Notes under the pieces: model-generated
The model's input: only the letters and a program-made list of their open reading frames with translations
Database searches by the model: none
Told to the model about the DNA's origin: nothing
In this document: positions 53,987 to 63,420 of the stretch, in pieces
Layout: each line of letters begins with the position of its first letter
How positions within the stretch are numbered: position 1 is the first letter of the stretch
Position numbers and translations under genes: made by a program
From: Stenomitos frigidus_A
GTDB taxonomy: Bacteria > Cyanobacteriota > Cyanobacteriia > Leptolyngbyales > Leptolyngbyaceae
Assembly: GCF_963877135.1 (NCBI RefSeq)
Contig: NZ_CAWNSW010000080.1
Span: 175,185-239,184, forward strand
Direction: 5' to 3'
DNA: 64,000 nt

Positions 53987-56323
53987 ATGGCAGAAGAGTT
54001 CGATAAGCGTTCTCTCAGTGAACGAGACATCTGCACAAAGTACATTACTCCCAGCATCGTGGGGGCTGGATGGAATGTGCAGACCCAGATCCGGGAAGAA
54101 GTGACGTTTACGAAGGGACGAGTTAACCCCAAAGGTAAACTGGTCAGTCGGGGAGAGTCGAAGCGGGCAGATTACATTCTTTACTTCAAGCCCAACATTC
54201 CTTTGGCGATCGTGGAGGCGAAGGACAATAACCACGGCATCGGCGACGGGATGCAGCAGGCACTCACCTATGCCGAGATTATGGGTATTCCCTTCGTCTA
54301 CAGTTCTAATGGGGATGCCTTTTTGGAGCACGATCGCACGGGCAATGCAGCCCAAGTCGAACGAGAATTTGCCCTCAATGAGTTTCCCTCGCCGGAGCAA
54401 TTGTGGCAGCGGTACTGCATCTGGAAAGGGATTGCGCCTGAAATTGAGCCGATCGTGACCCAGGATTACTACTTTGATGGGAGTGGTAAAGAACCCCGAT
54501 ACTATCAACTCAACGCGATTAATCAGACGATCGAGGCGATCGCCAAAGGGCAAAACCGCATTCTTTTGGTCATGGCAACGGGAACGGGCAAGACTTTTAC
54601 GGCATTTCAAATTATCTGGCGCTTGTGGCGATCGGGTGCGAAGAAACGGATTTTGTTTCTGGCTGACCGCAATATTCTGATCGACCAGACGAAAACGAAC
54701 GACTTTAAGCCGTTTGGGTCGGCGATGACCAAAATTACTAAAAGGCAAGCGGATAAGTCGTTTGAGATTTATCTGTCGCTGTATCAAGCTGTTTCGGGGA
54801 CGACGGAAGCGCAGGACATTTACAAGCAGTTTTCCCGCAACTTCTTTGACCTGGTGATTATCGATGAGTGTCACCGGGGCAGTGCGGCGGAAGATTCGGC
54901 ATGGCGAGAGATCCTGGAGTATTTTGAATCGGCAACTCAGATTGGTTTGACGGCAACACCCAGAGAAACCAAAGAGATTTCCAACATTGAGTATTTTGGG
55001 GAGTCGCTCTATACCTACTCGCTCAAGCAGGGCATTGAGGACGGTTTTCTGGCTCCCTATAAAGTGGTGAAGATTGACATTGACAAAGACCTGGAAGGAT
55101 GGCAACCGCAACCGGGACAAAAGGACAAGTATGGGCGGGAGATTGAGGATCGAATCTACAACCAGAAGGACATCGATCGCTATATTGTCTTCGAGAAACG
55201 CATTGAACTGGTTGCCCAGCGCATCACGCAGTTTTTGCAGGAGAGCGGCGACCCTTACATGAAGACGATCGTCTTTTGTGAGGATATCGACCATGCGGAA
55301 CGGATGCGAAAAGCGCTGGTGAACGAGAATGCGGCACTGGTTGCCCAGAATCGTAAGTACATCATGCGGATTACGGGGGATGAGAATGAGGGCAAGGCAG
55401 AGCTGGATAACTTCATTGCTCCTTACGAAACCCATCCAGTCATTGTCACAACCTCCAGGCTGATGACCACGGGCATTGATGCTCAAACCTGCAAGCTGAT
55501 TGTGCTCGATCGCCGCATCCAGTCCATGACTGAGTTCAAGCAAATTATTGGACGGGGCACTCGCATTAACGAGGAGTACCACAAGCTGTACTTCACCATC
55601 ATGGACTTCAAGAAGGCGACCGAGTTGTTCTACGACCCGGACTTTGATGGCGATCCGGTGCAGATTTATGAACCGAAAACGGGAGAGCCTACCGTTCCAC
55701 CCGCTGAAGACGTTGGGGAAGAGGTGGTGATCGTTGGTCCCACGACTGGCAGCAACAGGCGCGTGAAGTATGTAGTGGCAACTGAAGGCGCAGGCATTGT
55801 ACGGGAACGGGTGCAGTATTACGGCCCTGATGGTAGGTTGATCACCGAGTCGATTAAGGACTTTACTCGTAAGACGGTGCGCCAGGAGTTTGCGTCGCTG
55901 GATGCCTTCCTCAAGCGCTGGAGTGAGGCCGCGCAGAAGCAAGAGATTTTGAGGGCATTGGAGGAGCGGGGTGTTCTGCTAGAGGCGCTGGCAGAGGAAG
56001 TCGGTAAAGACTTCGATTCGTTTGACCTGATTTGCCATGTCGCGTTTGATCAGCCGCCGTTGAGCCGCAGAGAACGGGCGGAACAGGTTCGCAAGCGCGA
56101 TTACTTTACGAAATACGGAGAGCAAGTCAGAGACGTTTTGGCTGCCCTTCTGAATAAGTATGCCGATGAGGGCATTGAAAACATCGAGGATATTAATGTT
56201 CTGAAAGTTCAACCGATGAATCGATTGGGCACACCGACTGAGATTATCAAGCGATTTGGGAGCAGGCAAGCGTACTTCCAGGCAGTTCAGGAGATGACTG
56301 CAGAGCTCTACAAGGTTGCATGA
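53987..56323 (+). CDS. hsdR: Type I restriction enzyme R subunit (EcoEI-like)
   Basis: A 778-residue HsdR. The N-terminal nuclease has the PD-(D/E)XK form ADYILYFKPNIPLAIVEAKD (about 56-76). The motor has Walker A MATGTGKTFTAFQI (about 195) and DEAH-type IIDECHRGSAAEDS (about 292), then GLTATPRETKE and the helicase C part TTGIDAQTCKLIVLDRR. The C-terminus is of the EcoEI type. It forms the ATP-driven cleavage arm of the HsdRMS complex with the downstream hsdM and hsdS. The cargo operon is preceded by about 170 bases after cvkR. Confidence 0.92.
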   Translation: MAEEFDKRSLSERDICTKYITPSIVGAGWNVQTQIREEVTFTKGRVNPKGKLVSRGESKRADYILYFKPNIPLAIVEAKDNNHGIGDGMQQALTYAEIMGIPFVYSSNGDAFLEHDRTGNAAQVEREFALNEFPSPEQLWQRYCIWKGIAPEIEPIVTQDYYFDGSGKEPRYYQLNAINQTIEAIAKGQNRILLVMATGTGKTFTAFQIIWRLWRSGAKKRILFLADRNILIDQTKTNDFKPFGSAMTKITKRQADKSFEIYLSLYQAVSGTTEAQDIYKQFSRNFFDLVIIDECHRGSAAEDSAWREILEYFESATQIGLTATPRETKEISNIEYFGESLYTYSLKQGIEDGFLAPYKVVKIDIDKDLEGWQPQPGQKDKYGREIEDRIYNQKDIDRYIVFEKRIELVAQRITQFLQESGDPYMKTIVFCEDIDHAERMRKALVNENAALVAQNRKYIMRITGDENEGKAELDNFIAPYETHPVIVTTSRLMTTGIDAQTCKLIVLDRRIQSMTEFKQIIGRGTRINEEYHKLYFTIMDFKKATELFYDPDFDGDPVQIYEPKTGEPTVPPAEDVGEEVVIVGPTTGSNRRVKYVVATEGAGIVRERVQYYGPDGRLITESIKDFTRKTVRQEFASLDAFLKRWSEAAQKQEILRALEERGVLLEALAEEVGKDFDSFDLICHVAFDQPPLSRRERAEQVRKRDYFTKYGEQVRDVLAALLNKYADEGIENIEDINVLKVQPMNRLGTPTEIIKRFGSRQAYFQAVQEMTAELYKVA

Positions 56324-56435
56324 TATAACATCCTAGTGGAAAGATCGGCAAGCGCTCAGGATATCATGGCATCAATTGCCAATTGGCTTTTTGGTAAAGA
56401 CACATCTTCTAAATTTAATTTTCTTAGTAAATCTT

Positions 56436-57506
56436 ATGGGTGACTTGACTGAAAATAGTAATTCTTCTATCCAACTTGACGATGTGATTCGCAAGATACA
56501 AGATGCCTCTCTCGCAGACACACTATTTGATCATGATTTTCAAGAGGAAGTTGCCAAAGTACTTCGTGTTACCTGTCAACTAAAGAGTGATTTATTAATT
56601 GCAGAAGATCAAGGGGACAAGGTTAAGCAGCGAAGATTAGAGGCGGTGATTCCTGGTCTTGAAGTTGCTGCGTGTGCAGTGCATAAAAAACCAAACAGAG
56701 CTTTAGTTCGGGATATCAGACGTGACACAGAGTTTGTACTTCGTCAGATTGAAAGTCCGTTTTGGGGTAGAGCCAACAATTTTTTCAAGACCTTCTTGTA
56801 TTCAACAGAAACTCATACAAAAGTTGTTGTCGGCCTTTTCGGTGCCTTACCTGTTCACCTGATAACTCCTATTATTTTGGTTGTCCTTCTAGGGGGGGCT
56901 ACTGAGTGGTTAAAGGCTCATGGTGTTGTCGCACCTCGACCAACTACACCCACTCCCTCCGCTTCAACCAGTTCTCAAAAAGCGCCTGAAAACGGACCTA
57001 AGCAACCTGAACCTGCTCCCTCCGCTTTAGCCAGTCCTCAAAAAGCGTCTGAAAACGTTCTAAAAAGATTGACTGAAGATGAGTTTAGCGAAACCGTAGC
57101 CTTTCTAATTATGTCTGCAATGGCAGGAGCGACTGGCAGTGTGGTGAGTATTATGCTGCGGCTCGACCAATACCAAAATCAGAAGTATAGGGAAACGTTG
57201 CTACCCGTCTTCGTTGGAGCCTTTAAACCAGCAATCGGTGCCTTTCTAGGAATTTTCGTATTTGCGCTGATTAGCTCTACACTGCTACCTATCACTGTTT
57301 CCAAGGATGAGTCGAAGCCAGTGAATCGGTGGTTAGCGTTTATGGCGATCGCGTTCGTCGTAGGTTTCAGTGAACGGTTTGCGAATGATCTGATCAGCCA
57401 AGCAGAGCAAATCGTACCTGGAAAAAATCCACCTGGAAAGAGCTTGTCATCCTCGGAGGATGAACTCATTGCTCACTCTGAACACAAGCCAAAGGATACC
57501 AATTAA
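56436..57506 (+). CDS. Multi-pass membrane protein inside the hsd operon
   Basis: ATG 56436 (MGDLTENSNSSIQ) is preferred over the long ORF start at 56376. About 356 residues. A soluble N-terminal helix-rich part (about 1-110) is followed by hydrophobic segments (VVVGLFGALPVHLITPIILV; LIMSAMAGATGSVVSIML; AFLGIFVFALISSTLLPI; WLAFMAIAFVVGFSERF). A Pro/Ser-rich linker holds two SPQKA-type repeats (about 170-205). It is not a known restriction subunit. Its place between hsdR and hsdM, 3 bases from hsdM, suggests co-transcription; it may be a passenger effector. Function unknown. Confidence 0.65.
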   Translation: MGDLTENSNSSIQLDDVIRKIQDASLADTLFDHDFQEEVAKVLRVTCQLKSDLLIAEDQGDKVKQRRLEAVIPGLEVAACAVHKKPNRALVRDIRRDTEFVLRQIESPFWGRANNFFKTFLYSTETHTKVVVGLFGALPVHLITPIILVVLLGGATEWLKAHGVVAPRPTTPTPSASTSSQKAPENGPKQPEPAPSALASPQKASENVLKRLTEDEFSETVAFLIMSAMAGATGSVVSIMLRLDQYQNQKYRETLLPVFVGAFKPAIGAFLGIFVFALISSTLLPITVSKDESKPVNRWLAFMAIAFVVGFSERFANDLISQAEQIVPGKNPPGKSLSSSEDELIAHSEHKPKDTN

Positions 57507-57509
57507 ACG

Positions 57510-58952
57510 ATGTCTATCAGCACCACTATTAAGACCATTCAGGACATCATGCGGAAGGATGCCGGGGTGGATGGTGATGCTCAGCGCATTAGCCAACTGG
57601 TGTGGATGCTGTTTTTGAAGGTGTTTGATGCTCAGGAGGAAGAGTATGAGCTGATGCGGGATGCCTATCACTCACCGATCCCAGAGGCATTACGCTGGCG
57701 GAACTGGGCAACGGATGCGGAGGGCATGACTGGGGAAACTCTGCTGGACTTTGTAGATAATGTCTTGTTTAAGGCGCTGAAGGAATTGCCGATCGGTCCC
57801 GGAACCGACCCACGCGCCAAGGTGGTGCGGGATGTGTTTGAGGATGCCTACAACTACATGAAAAACGGCACCCTTCTGCGGCAGGTGATTAACAAGCTGA
57901 ATGAGGTGGACTTTAACTCGGCGAAAGACCGTCATCTGTTTGGCGACATCTACGAAAAGATTCTCAAGGACTTGCAGAGTGCGGGCAATGCGGGGGAGTA
58001 CTACACGCCTCGCGCAGTTACGCAGTTCATGGTGACGATGACCGATCCCAAGCTGGGCGAGACGGTGTTTGACCCTGCTTGCGGCACGGGTGGCTTCCTC
58101 ACCAGTACGCTGGAGCATGTTCGCACGCATTATGTGAAGACGGCAGAAGATGAGGAGACGCTGCAACGATCGCTCAAAGGCTTTGAAAAGAAACCCCTGC
58201 CCCATCTACTCTGCATCACCAACCTGCTGCTGCATGGGGTGGATGTGCCTCCGGTGAAGCATGACAACACGCTAGCGCGACCGCTACGGGATTACTCCAC
58301 TCGGGAAAAGGTGCAGGTGATTGTCACCAACCCGCCCTTTGGTGGCATGGAGGAGGACGGCATTGAGAACAATTTTGACTCTTTCAAGACACGGGAAACG
58401 GCAGACCTGTTTCTAGTGCTGATTATGCACCTGTTAGAGGATGGCGGCAGAGGGGCAATCGTCCTGCCCGATGGCACGCTGTTTGGCGAGGGTGTGAAGA
58501 CGCGGATTAAGGAAAAGCTGCTGCAAGAGTGCAATCTGCATACGATCGTTCGGTTGCCCAATGGCGTGTTTAACCCCTACACGGGCATCAAGACGAATCT
58601 GCTATTTTTCACAAAGGGAGAGCCAACCACAGAAGTCTGGTACTACGAGCACCCCTATCCCACCGGGTACAAGTCCTACAACAAAACGAAGCCGATTCGG
58701 TTTGAGGAGTTTGAGCCAGAGCAAGCCTGGTGGCACAACCGGGAGGAGACGGAGTTTGCCTGGAAGGTATCGGTAGAAACGATCAAGGCGAACAACTACA
58801 ACCTGGACATCAAGAACCCGCATCGGGTGGATGTGGCACACGCTGACCTGGAGGAAATGCTGGAGGCCCATCAGACGCTGCTGAAGGAGTTGGATGAGGT
58901 GCGGAGTAAGCTGAAGTTTGAGTTGAAGGCGTCGCTGGAACGGCAGGAGTAA
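57510..58952 (+). CDS. hsdM: Type I restriction-modification M subunit
   Basis: A 480-residue N6-adenine methyltransferase. It starts MSISTTIKTIQDIMRKDAGV with the HsdM N-terminal domain (DAQRISQLVWMLFLKVFDAQ). The AdoMet motif is VFDPACGTGGFL (about 186-197) and the catalytic motif is VTNPPFGG (about 272-279). A helical C-terminus (LEEMLEAHQTLLKELDEVR) pairs with HsdS. It methylates the target to protect it. Start codon spacing of 3 bases after the membrane gene. Confidence 0.93.
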   Translation: MSISTTIKTIQDIMRKDAGVDGDAQRISQLVWMLFLKVFDAQEEEYELMRDAYHSPIPEALRWRNWATDAEGMTGETLLDFVDNVLFKALKELPIGPGTDPRAKVVRDVFEDAYNYMKNGTLLRQVINKLNEVDFNSAKDRHLFGDIYEKILKDLQSAGNAGEYYTPRAVTQFMVTMTDPKLGETVFDPACGTGGFLTSTLEHVRTHYVKTAEDEETLQRSLKGFEKKPLPHLLCITNLLLHGVDVPPVKHDNTLARPLRDYSTREKVQVIVTNPPFGGMEEDGIENNFDSFKTRETADLFLVLIMHLLEDGGRGAIVLPDGTLFGEGVKTRIKEKLLQECNLHTIVRLPNGVFNPYTGIKTNLLFFTKGEPTTEVWYYEHPYPTGYKSYNKTKPIRFEEFEPEQAWWHNREETEFAWKVSVETIKANNYNLDIKNPHRVDVAHADLEEMLEAHQTLLKELDEVRSKLKFELKASLERQE

Positions 58953-58956
58953 CGAG

Positions 58957-59247
58957 ATGGAGCGATCGCATGTTCTGAACATTATTGCGGCACACCAGGA
59001 GTCCTTGAAAAATCTGGGGGTGAAATCCCTGGAGTTGTTTGGTTCGGTTGCCCGAAATGAGGCAACAGCGACGAGTGATGCCGATTTTTTGGTGGAGTTT
59101 TCGACGGAGGCTGGTTTATTTGAGCTATTTCGGGTGCAGCATTACCTGGAGGAAATTTTGGGGTGTGCAGTGGATTTGGGGACAAAAGATTCCCTACGGG
59201 AACACCTGAGAGAACCTGTGCTGAAGGATGTGATCCGTGCCCTCTAG
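58957..59247 (+). CDS. mntA: MNT-type nucleotidyltransferase antitoxin
   Basis: A 96-residue minimal nucleotidyltransferase. The active site is LFGSVARNEATATSDADFLV, with Gly29-Ser30 and Asp41/Asp43. Such proteins neutralise a HEPN toxin by AMPylating or otherwise modifying it, in the HEPN-MNT pair. The partner follows at once, overlapping by 11 bases. It lies 4 bases after hsdM, so it travels with the restriction operon. Confidence 0.82.
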   Translation: MERSHVLNIIAAHQESLKNLGVKSLELFGSVARNEATATSDADFLVEFSTEAGLFELFRVQHYLEEILGCAVDLGTKDSLREHLREPVLKDVIRAL

Positions 59248-59581
59248 AGATTGGCAACTGCGAGTAAGTGATATCCTGAATGCGATCGCCAACATTCAAC
59301 AACTGACAGCAGACATCAGCTTTGAGAAATTTGCGGAAAATCAACTGGTGGCAAAAGCAGTTCTCTATGATTTTGTTGTGATTGGGGAAGCTGCAATCAA
59401 TATTCCAACTGAAGTGCAGGTGAAATATCCCGATATTCCCTAGCGATTCATGAGCAATATGCGAAATGTGATTGTCCATGAATATTTTCAGGTAAATTTG
59501 ATGATTGTCTGGAACACGGCACAAAACAACCTGCCGCCTCTAATTGCCCTGCTAGAAGCATTGCTACATAAAGAAGGATGA
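59237..59581 (+). pseudogene. hepT: HEPN toxin with a nonsense codon
   Basis: GTG 59237 opens MPSRDWQLRVSDILNAIANI and YDFVVIGEAAINIPTEV, HEPN toxin N-terminal sequence. The frame hits TAG at 59441-59443 in PDIP-stop-RFMSNMRNVIVHEYF, where HEPN toxins normally have PW; TGG to TAG is one base. The catalytic Arg-x4-His (RNVIVH) lies after the stop, so the product should be inactive. The frame then runs to TGA 59579. The antitoxin gene is intact. Confidence 0.8.
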
Positions 59582-61200
59582 GAGGAATGAACGTAGAAAC
59601 GTTTTTTGAGAATTTTGAATTACTGACTAATGCCTCAAATGCAGTTGATAAACTGAGGGAAGTTGTTTTGCAGTTAGCTGTACGAGGAAAATTAGTTTCT
59701 CAAGATTCAGAAGATGAATCAGCTTCATTGCTTTTACAAAAAGTACAAGCTAGGAAAGAGTTTCTGATTAAAGAGGGGAAAATTAAGAAGATAAAAGAAT
59801 CTAAACTAACTATTGATGTTGATGACATCATATTTTCTCTTCCTAATGGATGGTGTTGGGAAAATCTTTCAAAATTGGTGCTTCAAATTAAAAGGGGGCC
59901 GTCCTTAAAATGTAACCAGGAAGGATTAGGAATTAGATACATTACGTCTGGAAATTTACTAAATGGAAAACTAGATTTAAGCGCTGATTTTAAATTTTTA
60001 GATGGATTTGATAAAATCTATTCTTGCCGTTTGTATCCTGGCGACGTTATTCTAAACTGTGTTAATAGTTTGGAAAAACTTGGCAAATCTGCAGTTTTTA
60101 GAGAAGAGCACGGAGATGCAATTGTAGGATTTAACAACTATGCTCTTGAATTACCCAAGGATTTGATATTTCCAGACTATATTCAAATTTTTTTTCAGTC
60201 TTTTGTATTCAAAAAGCAGCTAGTTCCTCTAACTAAGGAAGCTATCAACCAAGCTAGTATCGCTACAAGAGAAGTTAATTCATTTATATTGCCTATTCCA
60301 CCGTTTGCTGAACAGAAGCGGATTGTGGAGAAATGCGATCGCCTCCTCATTGTCTGTGACGAAATCGAAAAACGGCAGCAGCAACGGCAAGCAAGCCTCC
60401 TCAAAATGAACGAAGGTGCAATTTTTCAACTCCTCACCGCCCAAACCCCCGACGACTTCCACCACCACTGGCAGCGCATCTGCAACAACTTCGACCTGCT
60501 CTACAGCATTCCCGAAACCATTCCCAAACTCCGTCAGGCAATCCTGCAACTGGCTATGCAGGGACTATTTGTAACTGAAAAAGCCAATAATGAACAGAAT
60601 GCACTTTCTCAGCCCCAGAAAGTATCTAACTTTGTAAAGGTCTTAAACGGGTATGCTTTCAAGAGTGAGTGGTTTCTAGTTAACGGAATAAAGCTTTTGC
60701 GTAATGCAAACATCGGTCACGGTTTCTTGCGTTGGGATGACACTGCTAGAATCTCGCCCGAACAAGCATCAGAATTTCAAAGATTTAAGCTCGGCGAAGG
60801 AGATATTGTTATATCTCTTGATCGTCCAATTATTAATACTGGGTTAAAGCTTGCAAAAGTTAGCAAAAATGACCTGCCGTGCCTTCTATTACAGCGTGTC
60901 GGCAAGTTTGAGTTCTTAACGAATGAAGTTGATTCTGACTATTTTTTCTGGTGGCTCCAATCCCCAATTTTCATAAACTCTATTGATCCTGGTAGAAGCA
61001 ATGGGGTACCACACATCTCGTCGAAGCAGATCGAAGCAATTCCTTTTAATCCACCACCCCTCGCTGAACAAAAACGCATTGTCGCCAAAGTCGATTCCCT
61101 TCTTTCCCTCTGCGATGCCCTGGAAGCCAAACTCAAAGCCGCCCGCGACAGCAGCACCACCCTGATGGAAGTCGCCGCACGACAGATTTTAGTCGCTTGA
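59578..61200 (+). CDS. hsdS: Type I restriction-modification specificity subunit
   Basis: A 540-residue HsdS, with ATG 59578 or 59587 as start. Two target recognition domains lie around 80-235 (SLPNGWCWENLSKLVLQIKRG) and 345-480 (VKVLNGYAFKSEWFLVNGIK). Each is followed by a conserved helix: IPPFAEQKRIVEKCDRLLIV (about 240) and PPPLAEQKRIVAKVDSLLSL (about 490). The last helix ends SSTTLMEVAARQILVA. It binds the split recognition site and sets specificity. The start overlaps the hepT frame. Confidence 0.9.
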   Translation: MRGMNVETFFENFELLTNASNAVDKLREVVLQLAVRGKLVSQDSEDESASLLLQKVQARKEFLIKEGKIKKIKESKLTIDVDDIIFSLPNGWCWENLSKLVLQIKRGPSLKCNQEGLGIRYITSGNLLNGKLDLSADFKFLDGFDKIYSCRLYPGDVILNCVNSLEKLGKSAVFREEHGDAIVGFNNYALELPKDLIFPDYIQIFFQSFVFKKQLVPLTKEAINQASIATREVNSFILPIPPFAEQKRIVEKCDRLLIVCDEIEKRQQQRQASLLKMNEGAIFQLLTAQTPDDFHHHWQRICNNFDLLYSIPETIPKLRQAILQLAMQGLFVTEKANNEQNALSQPQKVSNFVKVLNGYAFKSEWFLVNGIKLLRNANIGHGFLRWDDTARISPEQASEFQRFKLGEGDIVISLDRPIINTGLKLAKVSKNDLPCLLLQRVGKFEFLTNEVDSDYFFWWLQSPIFINSIDPGRSNGVPHISSKQIEAIPFNPPPLAEQKRIVAKVDSLLSLCDALEAKLKAARDSSTTLMEVAARQILVA

Positions 61201-61229
61201 TTCCACGCTCTTGAAATTAGGACCTAACC

Positions 61230-62285
61230 TTGCAAGCCGACCAGTTTCACCAACTCCTAGACGCCTTCAAAAGCCTGCCATCTCCGATTAAAGACCCAAC
61301 CTTCATGGAGATTGCAGGCTATCCCCATTACGAAAACGTCTGTAGCAACATCCTGGCATTTTATTTTCAACCTGACGCCCCTCATGGCTTATCTGACCTA
61401 TGCCTCAAGGCACTAATGTCTTTAGCGTCTGACTACGAGCCACAGTCAAACGTTACTGTCGAACGGGAAGTTGCAACCAAAGCCGGAAACCGTATCGACA
61501 TCCTGATTCAATCAGACACGCACCTGATTGCGATCGAGAATAAGATCTACCACTCAGCCGTGAATCCATTTCACGACTACGCATCCTTCCTGCAACAGCA
61601 ACGCTCTCACCGTAAGTTGACCACGTTTCTCCTCAGCCTCTATCCCGTAGGAGACCAAAATCTGCATGGCTTCATTCCCATCCAGTATGCCGATTTCTTC
61701 TCCAAACTTCGCCCACTGATGGGAGATTACCTCGTCGGAGCCAATACCAAATTCCTGATTTCACTTACCGACTTTATGGAAACGATCGAAAACCTAATGA
61801 GGGGGTCAATAATGGATGAAAGTATGTTCAACCTATTCAACGAGAGAGGTAGCGAAATTGTTGCTCTGCTGGAAGAAGTTAACAAATTTAAGGCAGAGCT
61901 ACGTAAAAAAGTGTCTGAATTGGGAAGCCTGATCGACTATCAGAACAAACCCGTAGAGATTAAGCAGTGGTACTACCGCAAAGAACGAGCACTTTTAGAT
62001 GTTTTAGTTCATGAAATTTATCTACCAAATAGCTTTGTAGTCGCAATAGACTGCGTACTAACAGTAGAAGGTTGGAAAATTGGGGGGTATGAAAGAAAGG
62101 GGGATTTTGAAAGCGCGCGCGCACTCTTTAACAACCTTCAAATCCCTCTCAAACAGAACTCCAACAGCGGAAATAGGTTAGAGCACATTACAACATATCC
62201 TTACAACGAACCACTAACCACTATTCAGACAGTTGCTCAAGACTGGATTGATAAGATTGCAGCTACACAAGTCCCTCAATCATGA
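61230..62285 (+). CDS. PD-(D/E)XK nuclease superfamily protein (PDDEXK_4-like)
   Basis: A 351-residue protein. The core is NVCSNILAFYFQ near 36, then NRIDILIQSDTHLIAIENKI (about 91-110), giving Asp and Glu-x-Lys-type residues, then TFLLSLYP. This matches the PDDEXK_4 style. It starts with TTG 61230 after an AGGACC-like site; an ATG lies at 61303. It sits between hsdS and a copied hsdS tail, so it may have entered the operon by recombination. A defence nuclease role is inferred. Confidence 0.72.
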   Translation: MQADQFHQLLDAFKSLPSPIKDPTFMEIAGYPHYENVCSNILAFYFQPDAPHGLSDLCLKALMSLASDYEPQSNVTVEREVATKAGNRIDILIQSDTHLIAIENKIYHSAVNPFHDYASFLQQQRSHRKLTTFLLSLYPVGDQNLHGFIPIQYADFFSKLRPLMGDYLVGANTKFLISLTDFMETIENLMRGSIMDESMFNLFNERGSEIVALLEEVNKFKAELRKKVSELGSLIDYQNKPVEIKQWYYRKERALLDVLVHEIYLPNSFVVAIDCVLTVEGWKIGGYERKGDFESARALFNNLQIPLKQNSNSGNRLEHITTYPYNEPLTTIQTVAQDWIDKIAATQVPQS

Positions 62286-62385
62286 ACACAGCAATTACTC
62301 AGCTACCAAGCTAGAAAACTGCTCCAACTTTGCTTGTAAAGTCCCCCAAGTTCCAAGCTGTTGTTCTAGTTTCTGAGTGCACCCC

Positions 62386-62502
62386 CAACAGAAGCGGATT
62401 GTCGCTAAATTCGATGCCCTCCTCTCCCTCTGCGATGCTCTCGAAGTCAAACTCAAAGCCGCTCGCGACAGCAGTAGCACCCTGATGAAAGTTGCAGCAT
62501 GA
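62386..62502 (+). pseudogene. Remnant of an hsdS 3' end
   Basis: The frame reads QQKRIVAKFDALLSLCDALE, then VKLKAARDSSSTLMKVAA and TGA. It nearly repeats the last 40 codons of hsdS (QKRIVAKVDSLLSLCDALEA...). It follows the PD-(D/E)XK gene, so that gene is flanked by hsdS tails. Confidence 0.85.
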
Positions 62503-62616
62503 CAGGTTTTGTAATATATTGTAGGGGTCGTATATTACATTAAGCTGTTCATCATTCAAACTGGGCATTTAGGAGGCTGAAACCCCTTTCTGGCTTAGAT
62601 CGACTCGAAAATTTAA

Positions 62617-63348
62617 ATGCATAACAGCTTATCAGCTCAGTTAACTTTACTCATGACTCAGCCTTTACTCAAATACAAAGTTGAAATCCCGCTAAATACT
62701 AAAATTAATTATAGTTTGGCAGATGACGATCTCCTTGAGGAGAACGTTGTTCTTCTGCATGAACCAACATCAAAAACACATACTTTGTTTGCAAGGCTTT
62801 CTGATCTTTTTCCTGAAATCAAAGATTTCTTAATTGAATCTTTAATTCTAGAAACATCTTTCTCAGAAGCGCAAGACTTACCAAAGCTCTATCAGGTTGC
62901 ACGAAACCACATTAATCAGTACTTATATATTATTCGATACGTCACGCGCGAAGACTCTGCAACTTTGATTAATAGAGAAGCTTTAGTAACCGAGGTACTT
63001 GATGGTGAAGAGCATCAATATCGCTATCACGAGATTTTTCCACCTCAATCCACAGATAGCATTACGAGAGTACATTTTCTAACAAGAGAAACCTTTGAGT
63101 TTTTACTCAATGCTCCTTCTATAAACTTTGAAAAGTACATCGATATTTTTGTCGATGTGTCTAATCTTCGAGACCCTATTGCACGACTAATTGGTTTTGC
63201 GTCTTTAACTGAGTTAATTAATCATGAAGTAGGCGCAGGAACTATTGTGGTTGATGATTTAGCTAAAGCTGCTCGAAATCTCGTTGCTCATGGATTTGTA
63301 AGTGGACAAACTACTGTCACTTCTCTTAACGACCAATTCAATAAGTAG
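62617..63348 (+). CDS. Unrecognised protein, possible HEPN-like C-terminus
   Basis: A 243-residue ORF; ATG 62653 (MTQPLLKYKVEI) is an alternative start. It is a mixed alpha/beta protein: IPLNTKINYSLADDDLLEEN, then KLYQVARNHINQYLYIIRYV. Near the end it has KAARNLVAHGFV, an Arg-x4-His pattern as in HEPN nucleases, but the rest does not clearly match. It is the last cargo gene before an IS630. I do not assign a function. Confidence 0.5.
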   Translation: MHNSLSAQLTLLMTQPLLKYKVEIPLNTKINYSLADDDLLEENVVLLHEPTSKTHTLFARLSDLFPEIKDFLIESLILETSFSEAQDLPKLYQVARNHINQYLYIIRYVTREDSATLINREALVTEVLDGEEHQYRYHEIFPPQSTDSITRVHFLTRETFEFLLNAPSINFEKYIDIFVDVSNLRDPIARLIGFASLTELINHEVGAGTIVVDDLAKAARNLVAHGFVSGQTTVTSLNDQFNK

Positions 63349-63420
63349 ATCAGGCTTGAAAAGCTCCGGTATGTAAAGTTAGATGGAGGTATCGATTTCA
63401 ACGATTTGGAGGTGCAGCAT

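Noticed and set aside
53924..55942. A 672-residue minus-strand ORF
   Set aside because: It lies antisense to hsdR and has no domain pattern. It is a shadow of a GC-rich gene.
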